Shown here: in pieces, positions 31,270-42,581 of the stretch
Layout: every line of letters begins with the position of its first letter
How positions within the stretch are numbered: the first letter of the stretch is position 1
Assembly (NCBI GenBank): GCA_003665825.1
Contig: QPFY01000017.1
Location: 434,001 to 498,000 of the forward strand
Reading direction: 5' to 3'
From: Microbotryum silenes-acaulis
Taxonomy: Eukaryota > Basidiomycota > Microbotryomycetes > Microbotryales > Microbotryaceae
Length of the DNA stretch: 64,000 nt
Program-made: the position numbers and the translations under genes
The notes under the pieces: model-generated
Database searches by the model: none
What the model was told of the DNA's origin: nothing
Seen by the model: the letters and a program-made list of their open reading frames with translations, nothing else

Positions 31270-34200
31270 CTAAATCGTGTCACTCGCGCGCGTCTCGGTG
31301 TCGAAAAACACATCTTCCTGGGTTCCATTCGTCGTGACCGACAACGAGGACGGCGCCCCCGAGCGGTACTTCGTCCTCGATCCACCGCTGGCGAAATTAG
31401 GCGTCGGCGGCGTCAAAGGAATTTGCTCGGGTGTACCAAAGACATCCGTCGAATGCGAGACGGTAGGCTCGGAATCGGCGCCCTCGCCACCATCCCGGTG
31501 GCCGAGCTCGCTCTCGTTCTCTGCCTCAGTGTCCAAACTGACACCGTCGTTCATCTCGGCGTGTCGTCCTTCCTCGTCCATGGAGAGGTCGTCGTCAGCG
31601 GATTCGAGCATGGCGTCCACTTCTTTTTGCCCGCGCCTGAGCGCCCGCATCTTGATCGCAGCCGACAGGGCCTCGGTGTAGGTTTGGTATTTGACGATCT
31701 CGGCCAGGAGGTACTGCGATTTACGTTCCCAGTTAACAAGGGACTTGACCGCGTTCGTTGATCGTGGAGAATACTGCACAGAGCACGGCCAAGTCCACCC
31801 AAGAGTTCAGCCAACGCATAATACCGAACTATACGACGTTGCAACTTACAAGTCGCATCATCGGGCTTCTCATCACGTTATGCTGCGCCAGATCCTTCTT
31901 GACAATCTCGGCATACTTTTTAAGCGCTTCGAGTTGACTCTCCTCGGACAATTGACTAGCACCTCCGGGTTGGTTCGGCGGTGTCCAGTCATTGACGACG
32001 ATGCGGTCATTCGCACTCGTCGTGCCTGGCATGGGTGGAGCGTCTCTCCCGAATGCTCCACCCGTGGCGATGGAGAATCGACTGGCTCCTCCGCTCGAGC
32101 GACCTGATCGAATAGAGGCCGCGTCGGTATCGCCTCGAGTATTGTTGTAGCTCGAGGGTGACGTATCGATGGACACTCGACCCCACCCATAGTCCATGTT
32201 CGAGACTCCTCCTGCCAGCGGCTCCTTGGACAGCCGAGCGGACCAGTAGTTGCACGTCGAGACCCATTCGGCGACGAGATCGGGCGTGCCGGCTTGGAAG
32301 AAGTAGGAACCTCCCGAGGGCAAAGTGAGCACGAAACAGTGAGGTCGGTCACGACTGTAACCCGGTGGAGGCATCGCCGAACACAAGGCGTGAATGAGGG
32401 AGACTTCCCCAACGTTTTGAGCGTTTGACTGGAGTGCAAGCGAGGGCCGAATGGGTCAGTCTCACCAGTCTTTTAAGCTTTCGACGACCTTCTAGGAACT
32501 GACTGTCCAATCTCCGCCGCCCATTCCACCACCCATCCCCCTCATGGATCCCCCACCTCCTGCATCAAACCGGAACATCTTGACTTGCCCGGCGGATATG
32601 ACGACGAATGCGTGCAGCCATGACTTCTCCTTGGACCTTTTGCCCGTGCTCTCCCAGTAGTGTTTCCTCCATAGCAATCCCTCCTTGGCCCACGGCGCAC
32701 CCAACAGGGCCAATTCCTCGTCCGTCACGGACGTGACCGAGGCACCTCCGTCCGAAGCGGTGTCGTCTTCTTGCTGTTCCCGAATGATGGTGTGCGACAA
32801 CGAGTTGGCGAATCCTATTGTAGGGACGTGATGATGTTGGTGGAAGCCATACGTTGAGGAAGAGTATCGACCGTCCGACATCGACGTCGCTGCACTCGGC
32901 GTTGGAGAGGTGCTTCTGACGTCCGCGCTTGACGTAGACGCGCCAAGGAAGCCGCCGAAGCCTCGGATCGATTGACGTTTGAATGCAACCGAAGACGACG
33001 ACAAGGTCGAGTTGGCGCTACGACGAGAGGTCGTTCGCGCAACACCATCGGCCCAGGCTGAATAGGGCGAGTTGAGATGTTGTCCGGTCCCAGGGGCTAG
33101 CGAGTTAGACGAGAGCGATGCTTCGGCCGATGGACTGGTCGAGGAAAGCGGTTGGAAGATGGGTTGGGCTTTAATCGCAGCGTACATTTCCTGTTGGAGA
33201 GTAAGCAGATGAGCACACGGGGTACCACCTTCCTCCGAGGTCCATGGGCCGACGACTCACTTTGAGCATCGGTTCGAGACCCTCATCAACGAGAGCACCC
33301 AGCTTCGTCGAGCTCGCACCAGCACTCTTGACCGTGTTCGAGCTCTCACTTTTGCTCATTCCAGGACTGTCCTCGTCCGCAGCCTTGACGGTCGAGCCAA
33401 AGACGTCCTCTTTCGCCTCGAGTCCTTCCCCATCCACTTGCGCTTGAATCGCACTGATCGTGTTCCTGACGAATTGCGTTCTCGTCATCCGATTCGTTGT
33501 ATCGACAACATGCAAATCTGTGTTGAGTAGCAAGAGCGAGTAACTCGCCGCATGGACGACATCCCTGCTTTTAAACATCTTTCCAAAGTTGTCCGTTGCA
33601 TGTTGCTCGTAGTACCGTCTCGAGAACTGCTCCAGGATGCGATCGACCTGCTGCGTTTCGGCCTTGAGGTACAACTTACCGCACAGCTTGCGGAACGCGA
33701 GATCGAGGCGCAGGTTTGTAAAGTCGAACCGATCAATGTACAGCGACAAGGTAAGAGCATTGAGGGGCGAGCCGGTACCTAACCACTCGGCATATTTCTT
33801 GGGTTGGAGAGCGAACGCTTCGTCCTCGTTCCAGATCAACTGGGCGAAGCTTTGAGCCTTGGTGAACAACTCGTCGGGTGTCTGGTAAGTTGTGTCGAGC
33901 TTGGCGACAGAGGGTGAGCCATGGGGAGACGTCGGACCCTTGGACCCGGGAGAAGTGACGCCGAGAAGTGACGTCGACGATCCCGCCGCCCCGAAAGGGT
34001 ACGCAACGACGCTCGACCTCAAAGCTCGGTTGCGCTGGTTTGAAGGGCGCAGCTGACCTTGCGACTCGACGAGATGCGCGTGAGCTGGCGAAAGGGTCGA
34101 CTCAGCGTTGAGCGTGAACGACAGAGCCGAGTTCCCTGATCGGACGGTGAGCGTAGGAGAGTCGGGGAGGGAGCGAGAAGGTGTCTTGATGGTATTATTC

Positions 34201-36607
34201 GACAGATCCCTCGAATGCCCCGCTTCGGCATAGATGACAGGAGGCGAAGCGGAACCCTCAGGAGACCGAGTCAGATCCTGCCCGTTTTCGGCGGTCATAC
34301 CTGACCGCCATTCGTGCCCTTCCGCTTCATGGCCCGTCGCAGTAGCCGATACTAAGCGGATCGTCGGAGCAGCCTCAGCGCCGACCTTCGCTCCCGCATT
34401 CCTCATTCCATCGCTCGGCGCCGCCACGTTGGGGTTAGGTAGACTCTTGCTTCTCGTTGGTTCCGGCGTGATCATCAAGCCTTCGGCGCCGTCGCCCGAC
34501 TTACTCCTGTGCATGCCGTGGGTCGATTCCTCGTTCCAACTGGGTTGTCTCCTCCCAATTCGGAATTGGGGGCGGAACGCCGCTTCCCGAGTTGCAAACA
34601 TTGGCAGCCCGCTCGCGACGACGAGCCCGCTCGGTGTCCCCGCAGATGAGCTCCGACTCATCCCCTCGGTTCTGGTCGGTGAAGGCTTCATCAACACAGG
34701 TGTTTTCGTATCCAAGACTCCGTCCGTGTTCAACTTCCATTGCTGTAGCTCGTTGACGAGTCGCTCCTCCTCGCTTCGCCTCACGCTCGCGCTCACGCTT
34801 CTCGGAGTTCCCGTTCCGCCGCTTTTCTGGGCTGTGCGGTCCAATTTCGGCGAGGTCTCGGGCGAGCCGATGCCCGAACGCCTTAGGTAGTCCATCGCCG
34901 TGGCCCCGGCAGAACCAACCGAGAGTGACCGTCTCCGTGACCCCTTCTTGGACATCATCGACGATACAGGCGGCGCCGAAGGCGAATACTTGGACAATTC
35001 CCTCGACGACGACGAGGCGGAAGAGGACATGCCCGATTTCTTGGCCTTGACGGGTGTCCGCTTGATATCGAGGTCGATTGACGACGACTGCCTCTCGGCC
35101 GATGTAACCGAAGCGGCGGCTGATGTACCATTCAAAGTCGACGGTTTGGTGGGTGTCGCATACGCTGCCGGCACGACGGGCACGGCGGGCACGGGCCCCC
35201 GGGATGCGAATGTTGACGCGATAGGCGTTGTGGCAGTCATAGCCTGGGGGAGCGATGACTCGGACTGTTGTAGGTGGCGGTCAAACGTCAGTATATCGGG
35301 AAACCTTGAATCCTCCGGCGCGCCAGCGCGCACCTTCATACCCCTCGCACTCGTCCCAAAGTCATTCTTCGCACCCGCAGCGCTCGCGCTGGCACTTGAA
35401 CCCGTGACCATCCTGAAGAAGCGACTCGTCTTTCTCATCGTGTTCCCAAACGATGAAGAAGCAGAGGCCGACTGCTGCTGCTTGGCCTCCCCGCTCGAGC
35501 CCATTACGCCTCGAGTCCCTTTGTTCCCCACCCCCACTCCAGCTCCATCGCGAGAGGAAGCGTTCCCCATTGATCCTTTGCGTTTATTGGAATGGTTATC
35601 ATACTGATTCCGATCCAAGGGAGCTGCGGACGGTTTGTTCGACGTCAACCCATTCTGCACCTGGACGTAGGGCCCGCTTGTCGCAGCCGAGATGGAGCGG
35701 GGCCGGGTCGGCGAGGTCGACGTGGTCATTGAGCTTGACATGGACGGGCTTCCATAGGTAGGTGGGTTCGGGGCATTGGACTTGGACTTGGATTGATATG
35801 CATCCGGATGCCGAAGATGGTGGTTCATAGGGGTCAGGTTTTGCTGGTCGCGATTCAAAAGTGGGGACCTGTCGGGAGTCGCACTCGACAGGAGAGGGGG
35901 TAGAGCCGGCAATGTCTTGATCGGGGAGGGCAATGGGATCACTCGCGGCTATTGATTTAACAAGCACTTAAGATTGTCAGCTCGATTGGATTCGGCGCGC
36001 AGTGACCAGAACGCACGCGCGGTAGAGAGAAGTCCGTTAAAGTCCGGCGCGTGACGCGTGACGCGTGACGTACCTGGGACTCGATTGCTGCTGCTCCGGG
36101 TCGGATCTCATCCGAATGAGGCAGGCGGGGTGAGCGCGACTTGGGCTGACCCTTGCGACTCGATGCGAAGGGTGAGGCGGTGGTCGCATTTCGATGGAAG
36201 CCTTGCATCGCTGCGCCCATGGCGGTGTTGGCACCCCTCGTCGAACGCGTGGTCCTGGTCGAGTCCGGTGACGAGTCGACATTCGATGAGTTCCACCCCT
36301 CCTCGTCGTCCTCTTCGTCCTCGTCGGTCATATTCCGGTTGCAGGGCCCCCGCGCCGAGGGACTGGTCGATGATCGCCCGAGTCGACTTTCGTCCCTGCC
36401 CAGCACATGTCGCACAGGGGTCGCGCTGAGCCTCGTCAAGCCAGTGCTCGAATTGGAGCCGCTGCCACCTGCGCCGCCGGGCGAGGACGACGACGACGAG
36501 GTCGAGGCCGAGGACGAGGCCATCAGCCGATCAAACTCGAGCGTCGACAGCACGCGTGAGACTCTCTTGCCGCCAGCGCCATTGAGACTGGCTGTGGTCG
36601 AGGCCAT
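31270..36607 (-). CDS. PH-Sec7 Arf guanine-nucleotide exchange factor
   Basis: Large Arf-GEF that would load GTP on Arf-family GTPases at membranes. Exons: 36607-36074, 35948-33261, 33190-32504, 32428-31850, 31773-31270, giving 1663 residues. Residues 1-850 are Ser/Thr/Pro-rich and probably disordered. The Sec7 domain follows (about 855-1020), from TPDELFTKAQSFAQLIW through GKLYLKAETQQVDRILEQFS (catalytic Glu942) to SYSLLLLNTDLHV. A PH domain (about 1239-1368) begins AKEGLLWRKHYWES, with the Trp of its last helix in AEWVSTCNYWSARL. The C-terminal helical tail (LEALKKYAEIVKKDL, NWERKSQYLLAEIVKYQTY) is acidic at the end. The ETQ form of the glutamic finger and the Sec7-PH order suggest the EFA6/Syt1/Yel1 group. 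The GTG at 36643 is not used; the first ATG is 36607. Confidence 0.9.
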
Positions 36608-38685
36608 GCCGCGAGTGGGGCCAGGACCGGGCAGAGAGGGCACTTGCGAGAGAGAACAGAACCGAACACGAGGCGCGTGCGCGGGGGTCGGCGCGCGTTC
36701 GCAAATCCAAGGAACAATTCACAGTTCTCCACCGTCTGAGGCGAAAGAACACGGCTGCCACCGCGCCCCCTGTTCCGCGTGGTGCAATGTCAGGATGGCC
36801 TCGATGCGAAACAGAGCCTGTATACATCCCCTCAACTCCCAAGGCCAGGTTCCTTCTTTTTCACATATCCAAAAAAAGTGAAATGCAATGCAGAGTAGCT
36901 ATCATAACAGACTACAAGCCATTCATGACGTCGCTGGAAGAATGAGGGCCCGGGTCCCCTCACTTTAGAACCTACTTCGTTTCTTGGAGCACTTTCCATA
37001 CCTTCACTGGCCATTGCGTTCCAAACGACCAGGTGTCATGGGATTGGCTGACAAAGTGACAGCAGAAGAGTGGGAGAGAGCGCAAAGGGTCTGAGCGCCT
37101 TATACTTGTCTTCCGAATGGACTGACTGCCAGGTGGCACGTCGGGTCAATCCGTCCATGCCGAATCACTAGATCACTTCCGGCCCCCAACGTGCTTTCCC
37201 ATCGCATTCTCCGGTCCCAAGGCGGCTTCGGGACCGGCAAGGCTGGGGAGGAGGCACGAACAAGGTACAAATCAACCTTAGAGGTACCCCAGCATATCTT
37301 GAAGCTGACTCAGCTGAGGAGAGACGCCGAAATTTCGGGGGACTCACAGCAGCACGATCCGGCCGACTCTGCTCGCGCACGAAACAAGCGCGGTGTTCGT
37401 GCCATGCGCCAACAAGGTGATATCCCGCACGAGACGCCCCGTATTCAGGTATACCAAAAGGTACAATCGAAGCTGATTTATGAAGAAAAGGAACGAGGCG
37501 TGACTAGAAGCTCCTAAGAGGACCAAAGAGAAAGAGACGGAGAGAGTGACCGTAATGGCCGAGAGACAGGGGGCGAGAGGGCGCGGGAGAGGTAGAACCG
37601 AAAGCGAGATCGAGACGGAGAACGAGACTTTTGAGACTGGAGACCGGAAAAATATCCCGAACCGTTAAGACACGCAGCGAGTGAGAGCGGTGTAAGAGCC
37701 GCATTGGTTCCTAGAAGTGGTCTCCCCGAGAACAAGGAGCACGGCCCCTCGAGACGTCCTCGTCATTCCAACCGCTTCCGCCCCCTTCCTAGTCCCTTCC
37801 TTCCCCTTCACCGGCGCAATCTCTTAGACAGCCGCGCTTGTCGCTTTTCCCTCTTCCGGTCCGGTTTCCTTCGGATTTCTACCCTGCTTTTCCGACCATT
37901 GCTCGTCGTTTTCCGAGTCTCCAATTCGCAAAAGTGAAGGGCCTTTTCGTAATTACCTCCTCTTACTCCCGTCCGGCCCGGTCGTCCGCGTGCACTTCCG
38001 CCGCATGCCTTGTCGTTATAGGGAGTTGCCCTTGAGACATCGAAGCCTTGAGTCTACCCGGAAGCGCTTTATCGATAAGATATCTGCCTGCTTCTGTTCG
38101 GCGGCCAGTTTGGGCAAGAGGCCATCTTCGGCCGTGGCGACGGTAGCATTCGGTTGCGCCATCGACGAATAGATGCGAGAAGTTGAAGTAAGAGGGTAAC
38201 CCGCATGAGCATTCAAGCATCGCCTTGGACAAAGCTTCGTCCGCCGGGAGCAGGTCTGTGCGCATGATCGAGGTCCAACTTAGTCACTCAGTTCTGTCTT
38301 GTACCGGGAGAAGTACTTCCCAATCTCGTATCTCATGATAGTCATATGGTCGGAAGATATAACGATTCGATCGGATTATTACATGCTCCATCTTTATGCT
38401 CTCCCCCCTCGTTTTCTTGATGTCTAGCAACACAGGATCGCGATCAAATGTAGGTCTCGGGCCGGGTAGCTGACAGACGGCTGGATTGCAGATTTGGGCT
38501 GATTACGGCCGAGGAGAGCTCTCAGTTTCCTCGCGTGCCACACATTCTTGAGCATGCACAGAGCACAAGTATCGGACCATCAATGCCCTTCTAAAGCTTG
38601 TACTACCCTCCTGGCCCTGCACTAATCTGTATTTCTGGGCCCTTCGAGTTCAGGGGACCCTCTTTCTCAGACGGGCTCGTTCCTC
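36608..38685. other. Gene-poor stretch upstream of the Arf-GEF
   Basis: About 2 kb between two minus-strand genes. It presumably carries the Arf-GEF promoter and the quinone-reductase 3' UTR. A 48-residue minus-strand frame at 38016-38162 (MAQPNATVATAEDG...) has a coding look but no family match. A GA-rich repeat region lies at 37490-37640. No conserved gene was recognised. Confidence 0.5.
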
Positions 38686-40292
38686 CTACGAGTCGTAGTT
38701 GCTTGACTTGCCACCGCAGCAGAAGAATCCTCCCGACGATTTCTTGGAATTGTTAGCCGTAGCAGCGGGGACGGGGACCGGCGCAGGCGCAGCAGGAGCC
38801 GAATGGGTGGCCGTGGAAGCAGGGAAGGGCTTTTGTTGCGCCTCGGGCTCGACTTGGTAAGGGGTCGAGTCCGCAGCCGTAGTCGTCGTGGCGGCGGCAG
38901 CTATAATGACCAGAGCATGAAAAGGTTGGTGTTAGTACTTTGGCGTTCGGATTCACAGAGCCAAGTTTGCCACGGACCCGATGCGGGGACGGCTTTGGCG
39001 GCGATGGGGGCGGTGGAGGTTTCGGCGGACTTCTTGGCCAGACTGTGATTTGAGTTCGGGGAGAAGAGAGAACAGGAGAAGAAATGCAGTCATCAGCTTG
39101 CATGTCATATCGATCGTGCGCAGGAGTTGGGGACAGGGAAAACTGGAGTGTTGAATTGGACAAACAAAACACGATGCTACGTTCTTGCACATGCTCTATC
39201 CTTGTCCTATCCCTTACGCATTCTAGAGAGTCGCTGAACAGTGAGACCGCCAGGCGAGGCTTGGACACTTACGCAGATTTACCCGCGACGAAAGTATTGA
39301 CGAGGTTGGCAAAAGACTTGCCCTGGAACTCGGCGATGGCGGTCTCCTTCTCGGAGATGGCACGCGAGCCATCACCGGCAGCGACACCGGCAGCACCCCA
39401 GGCTGAGCCACCGACGACCTCGGAGAGATCGGTCAACTGCGGTGCGGCGAACCCGATCGGCACGTACGAGATACCGTGGTGCGCGAAGAAGGGAATCGTC
39501 GTCAAAGCGGTGGTCTCTTGTCCGCCATGTTGAGAAGCCGAGCTTGTAAACACTCCCGCAAACTTAGAGAACAAGGCGCCACGGGCCCACTGGCCTCCAG
39601 TTTGATCGAAGAATGCAGACACTTGAGCTGGTGCTCGGCCCTGGAAGAACGGGCGAGATCGAATAACAGAGGCTCGGCGCGCATCAGTTCCAGTGAGTTC
39701 ATCTACACGTGTATATCCCATAGACATAATCGGTACTGTAGATTAAGGTTCGAACTTACATATCGAGTGGGGAAGCCAAGCAAGAAGCCATCGTACAACT
39801 CGAGGTCGGCAGCAGAGACGGTCGGGTGCTCGGTGGACAGGGGCGCGGCGTGCATCTTGCCACGGATCTCCTCGTTCAAGGTTTCTGTTGATGGAATACA
39901 GGGTAAGATATTGAGACAAAGTGTGCGTAAGCCTCAGATACCCACCGGGGAATTGGAGGATGGTGACATCGGCTGTGGCAGAGAAAGAAGATCGGCCGTA
40001 TTAGTCAGAGGCGGTTTTCCTAACGCTGAAGAATATGATTAAGCGTCCAATCACCTCCAGCCTCCTTAGCGCCCTTCGCTTCAGCCTCAGCAAGCGTGCG
40101 AACATGACCGTAACTGTTGGTTCGAGACGTATCTAGTTAGCGTCCGCAGGTACAGGATCTCTAGGGGGTGTGGGGTAAGGGCGCCGCTCGCTCTCCGACC
40201 CGCCTGCACGGAGTCCGGTGTAAGCACCATGGGCTCGGAGACAGCCGCAACACTCACGTCGAGTAGTAGATAACAGCGATCTTGGCAGGCAT
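38686..40292 (-). CDS. Flavodoxin-like NAD(P)H:quinone oxidoreductase (WrbA/Pst2/Ycp4 type)
   Basis: FMN-binding quinone reductase that makes two-electron reductions and protects against quinone stress. Exons: 40292-40258, 40113-40055, 39972-39946, 39884-39760, 39640-39273, 39042-38978, 38900-38686, giving 297 residues. Seen: FMN phosphate loop YYSTYGHVRTLA (residues 9-20), DGFLLGFPTRYGRAPAQ around residue 82, QTGGQWARGAL, the core ASQHGGQETTALTTIPFFAHHG, and WGAAGVAAGDGSR. After the enzyme fold a Pro/Ala/Thr-rich linker leads to a tail GGFFCCGGKSSNYDS with adjacent Cys287/Cys288. Fungal Ycp4/Rfs1-type members carry similar lipidated cysteine ends, so membrane tethering by palmitoylation is plausible. 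The first coding exon is 35 bases. Confidence 0.92.
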
Positions 40293-40955
40293 GTTGAATT
40301 GAAGCTAGTCTGGCTGGAAACGCGCAACCGCACGCAGTGAAGAGGGCCGTGGAGGTCGAAAAAGCAGTAGAGAGCACCATGTTGACCGATCAAAGGTGGG
40401 GACGGAGAGCGCGGAGGAGGGGTGCCAGGGGTGTACCCGGAATAAACTTGGGCGAGAGTCAGTTTTCATAGGTCATGCAGCGCGTATGTTGGTACGATAT
40501 CCTGCTCTAGTCGGTCGGACTCACGTTAGGGCGAATGGGATGTGAGTAGGAAGACGTAGGAAGGTGGGAGAAGGCGACACCGTTCACGCCAGCCTTCTCG
40601 CCCACGGGGAGTAAAATCACCGTCCAAATTGGCAATTCAATTTGATTGCGCTACCGCATGACTCAGCGAGGCAGCGGACGCCGCGCAATTTTGGTGCGCC
40701 TGGGCGTTCACGCGTTCAAGATTTTGAGCTTGGTCACGCTCAGACCGTCGTCTGAGACATTGTGTGATGAATCAGACTCTGCAAGCTGGTTGCCAAAGTC
40801 GACGTGCCCACGCAGGCATTTGTGGTGGTGCTTACTTCGCAAGAGCCGTTTTTGTTCTCGGGTACACCGTACCTACATGGTAATCAAGAATATCCCAGTG
40901 ACTCTTGTGACAACATGGGCTAGAGCCTGTGCGGCCTGTAGTTACGATGTCCAGG

Positions 40956-41268
40956 TCGGCATAGCCAGAAACGGGTGCCAAATCCGCAGACCCCCTCAGA
41001 TCCCCTCAGACCAATTTCAGACCGAGCTCAGACCGAATCAGCGGTTCAGAGGAAATTCAGACCATTCTGGGGGATCTCAGCGGCACTCTGCCTGTCGCAG
41101 AAAAATTTCGACAGAATTCTGTATGAGAACTTAATGAGAGCGTCAGATATCATGCTCTACTACCTCTGAGATGCTGGTTCAGGTGGTGTCAGACCCAATC
41201 AGTCTGAGCTCTTCTCCAACAGACTGAGGGCGTCTGAGGGTCTGACGATTTCGCACCCGTTTCTGGCT
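40956..41268. mobile_element. MITE-like element with long inverted ends and 9-base direct repeats
   Basis: CATAGCCAGAAACGGGTGC at 40960-40978 recurs as its exact complement at 41253-41271, and similarity continues inward (AAATCCGCAGACC against AAATCGTCAGACC), for ends of about 33 bases. ATGTCCAGG lies on both sides (40947-40955 and 41269-41277), as for a target-site duplication. The interior is rich in CTCAGA/TCAGACC motifs near both ends and has no coding capacity. This is a non-autonomous DNA-transposon pattern; the superfamily is unknown. Confidence 0.65.
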
Positions 41269-41599
41269 ATGTCCAGGATCCAGGAGCTATAGGGCCCACT
41301 GCTCGCCGGAGGAGTATAATACACGTACTACTCGTAGATAATATGCTGCACTTACAACACTAGTTAAGATAGCTACTAATGAAATGAAATAATAACCATT
41401 ATGAATAGCTGAGTATAAAACAGCATATGGGCCAGCAACGTTTGGTAGATTCTCTCTTTGAACAAGACTAGTTGGAATGTATGACTTAAAACTTAATATT
41501 TCATCTCATCCAATCCCATCCGTTCCCGGCGGGCCCCGGGGTACCGCCGTACCGCATTGCAGGACGTAGGTATCGCGCTGGCCAGAGTTGAATAATGGA

Positions 41600-41695
41600 C
41601 TGATCCGATGCAGAGCCAAACGTCAGAGTTGATCATCAGACACAATGAGACATGAATACGCAAGTACACACCTGATCCGATGCAGAGCCAAACGT
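41600..41695. repeat. 24-base direct repeat, two copies 72 bases apart
   Basis: The same 24 bases (CTGATCCGATGCAGAGCC plus six more) occur at 41600-41623 and 41672-41695 without mismatch. The 48-base spacer includes GTTGATCATCAG. This could be a duplication footprint or tandem binding site; the function is unknown. Confidence 0.7.
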
Positions 41696-42109
41696 GAGGA
41701 AAAGACCCAGTTTGGTACGCGCGGGATCAGGCCTATCAAATTCTATTCAGGCACTCTTGCACTTGCGCGTATGCCGCACAGACCTCCTCGACCCCTTGCC
41801 GCTCCTTCCAACTGCCAGTCAGGGTTGGAAGGGAATTAGGTAACTTATGACAGGTCAGCTTAAAGGTTCGCGTCCATGGCAATACATTTGCCGCTCACTG
41901 CATTTGCTCATGCCGCCTGACGCCAAGTCCCAAGGTCACGTGATCATGGCGGGGCCGCGGCCCGTGACCTGACAATCACTGCACCGCGCATACTTCCATC
42001 GCGCCCTTGGGGAAACAATCGAATCTGGGCCCGACTTGGTGTCGCCTTAGGTAGTCATAGAAAGCCAAGCATAAAGTTCGGAATTAAAGGTCTTAGGCAT
42101 TCTACCACA

Positions 42110-42358
42110 ATGACTACTCAGACGACTGCTTTCTGGAAGAAAAACTCGTTGAAGCTGCTGGCACTGCAGCGGCGGCTCTGGCGTGGAATTGTGAATCGGG
42201 GCAAAGAAGGAAAACGCTTTGGAGCAACAGGCCGCTCAATTCCATTCAGTGGTAGAAGAATTAGAAGATCATACCAGTACCTAGTGGAGAGAGGTGTGGT
42301 TATGATGGACAAGTTGAAAGGAAGAGAATTCCGAGAGAGAGGCGGCAAAACTCTTTGA
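42110..42358 (+). pseudogene. Short open frame, possibly a decayed or frameshifted gene
   Basis: ATG at 42110 opens 82 codons, but this frame is very basic and resembles nothing known. Two other frames read more like protein: one from 42112 gives DDCFLEEKLVEAAGTAAAAL, and another from 42201 gives AKKENALEQQAAQFHSVVEE, with a later part (42318 on) reading REAAKLFDGRRNKSICAIPH. They do not join at clear splice sites. Base use is less GC-rich than in neighbouring genes. A small spliced gene is the alternative. Confidence is low. Confidence 0.25.
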
Positions 42359-42581
42359 CGGCCGGCGCAACAAATCGATCTGCGCTATCCCGCATGCCGT
42401 GCGCCGGCGCGCGCGCAAACCTTTCGCCGAGACGGCGCTCGTCTCCGAACGTACTGAATCCTCATCTCAGGCTCCCTCAGCCACCCGGGTTTGACGTCCC
42501 CGCCCACTTCAACCTCTCCCTTGGGGTTTTGCTTCTTGGCTTCCTCCACATCCCTCGTCTTCTCGAATAGCATCCCAACAA

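Larger units (their letters stand above)
40293..42581. other. Gene-poor accessory stretch with repeats
   Basis: About 2.3 kb between the divergent quinone reductase and phenol hydroxylase genes. It holds a MITE-like element (40956-41268), an AT-rich patch at about 41330-41520 that contrasts with the GC-rich surroundings, a 24-base direct repeat (41600-41695) and a short broken-looking open frame (42110-42358). Both flanking promoters must also lie here. Confidence 0.6.

Noticed and set aside
34234..35607. Long plus-strand open frames over 34234-35607
   Set aside because: They mirror the Ser-rich exon 2 of the Arf-GEF, whose Sec7 domain fixes the real strand and frame.
40293..42581. A secondary-metabolite or aromatic-catabolism gene cluster
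   Set aside because: Only the hydroxylase and a quinone reductase are near each other; the flanking genes are housekeeping, so a cluster is not supported.
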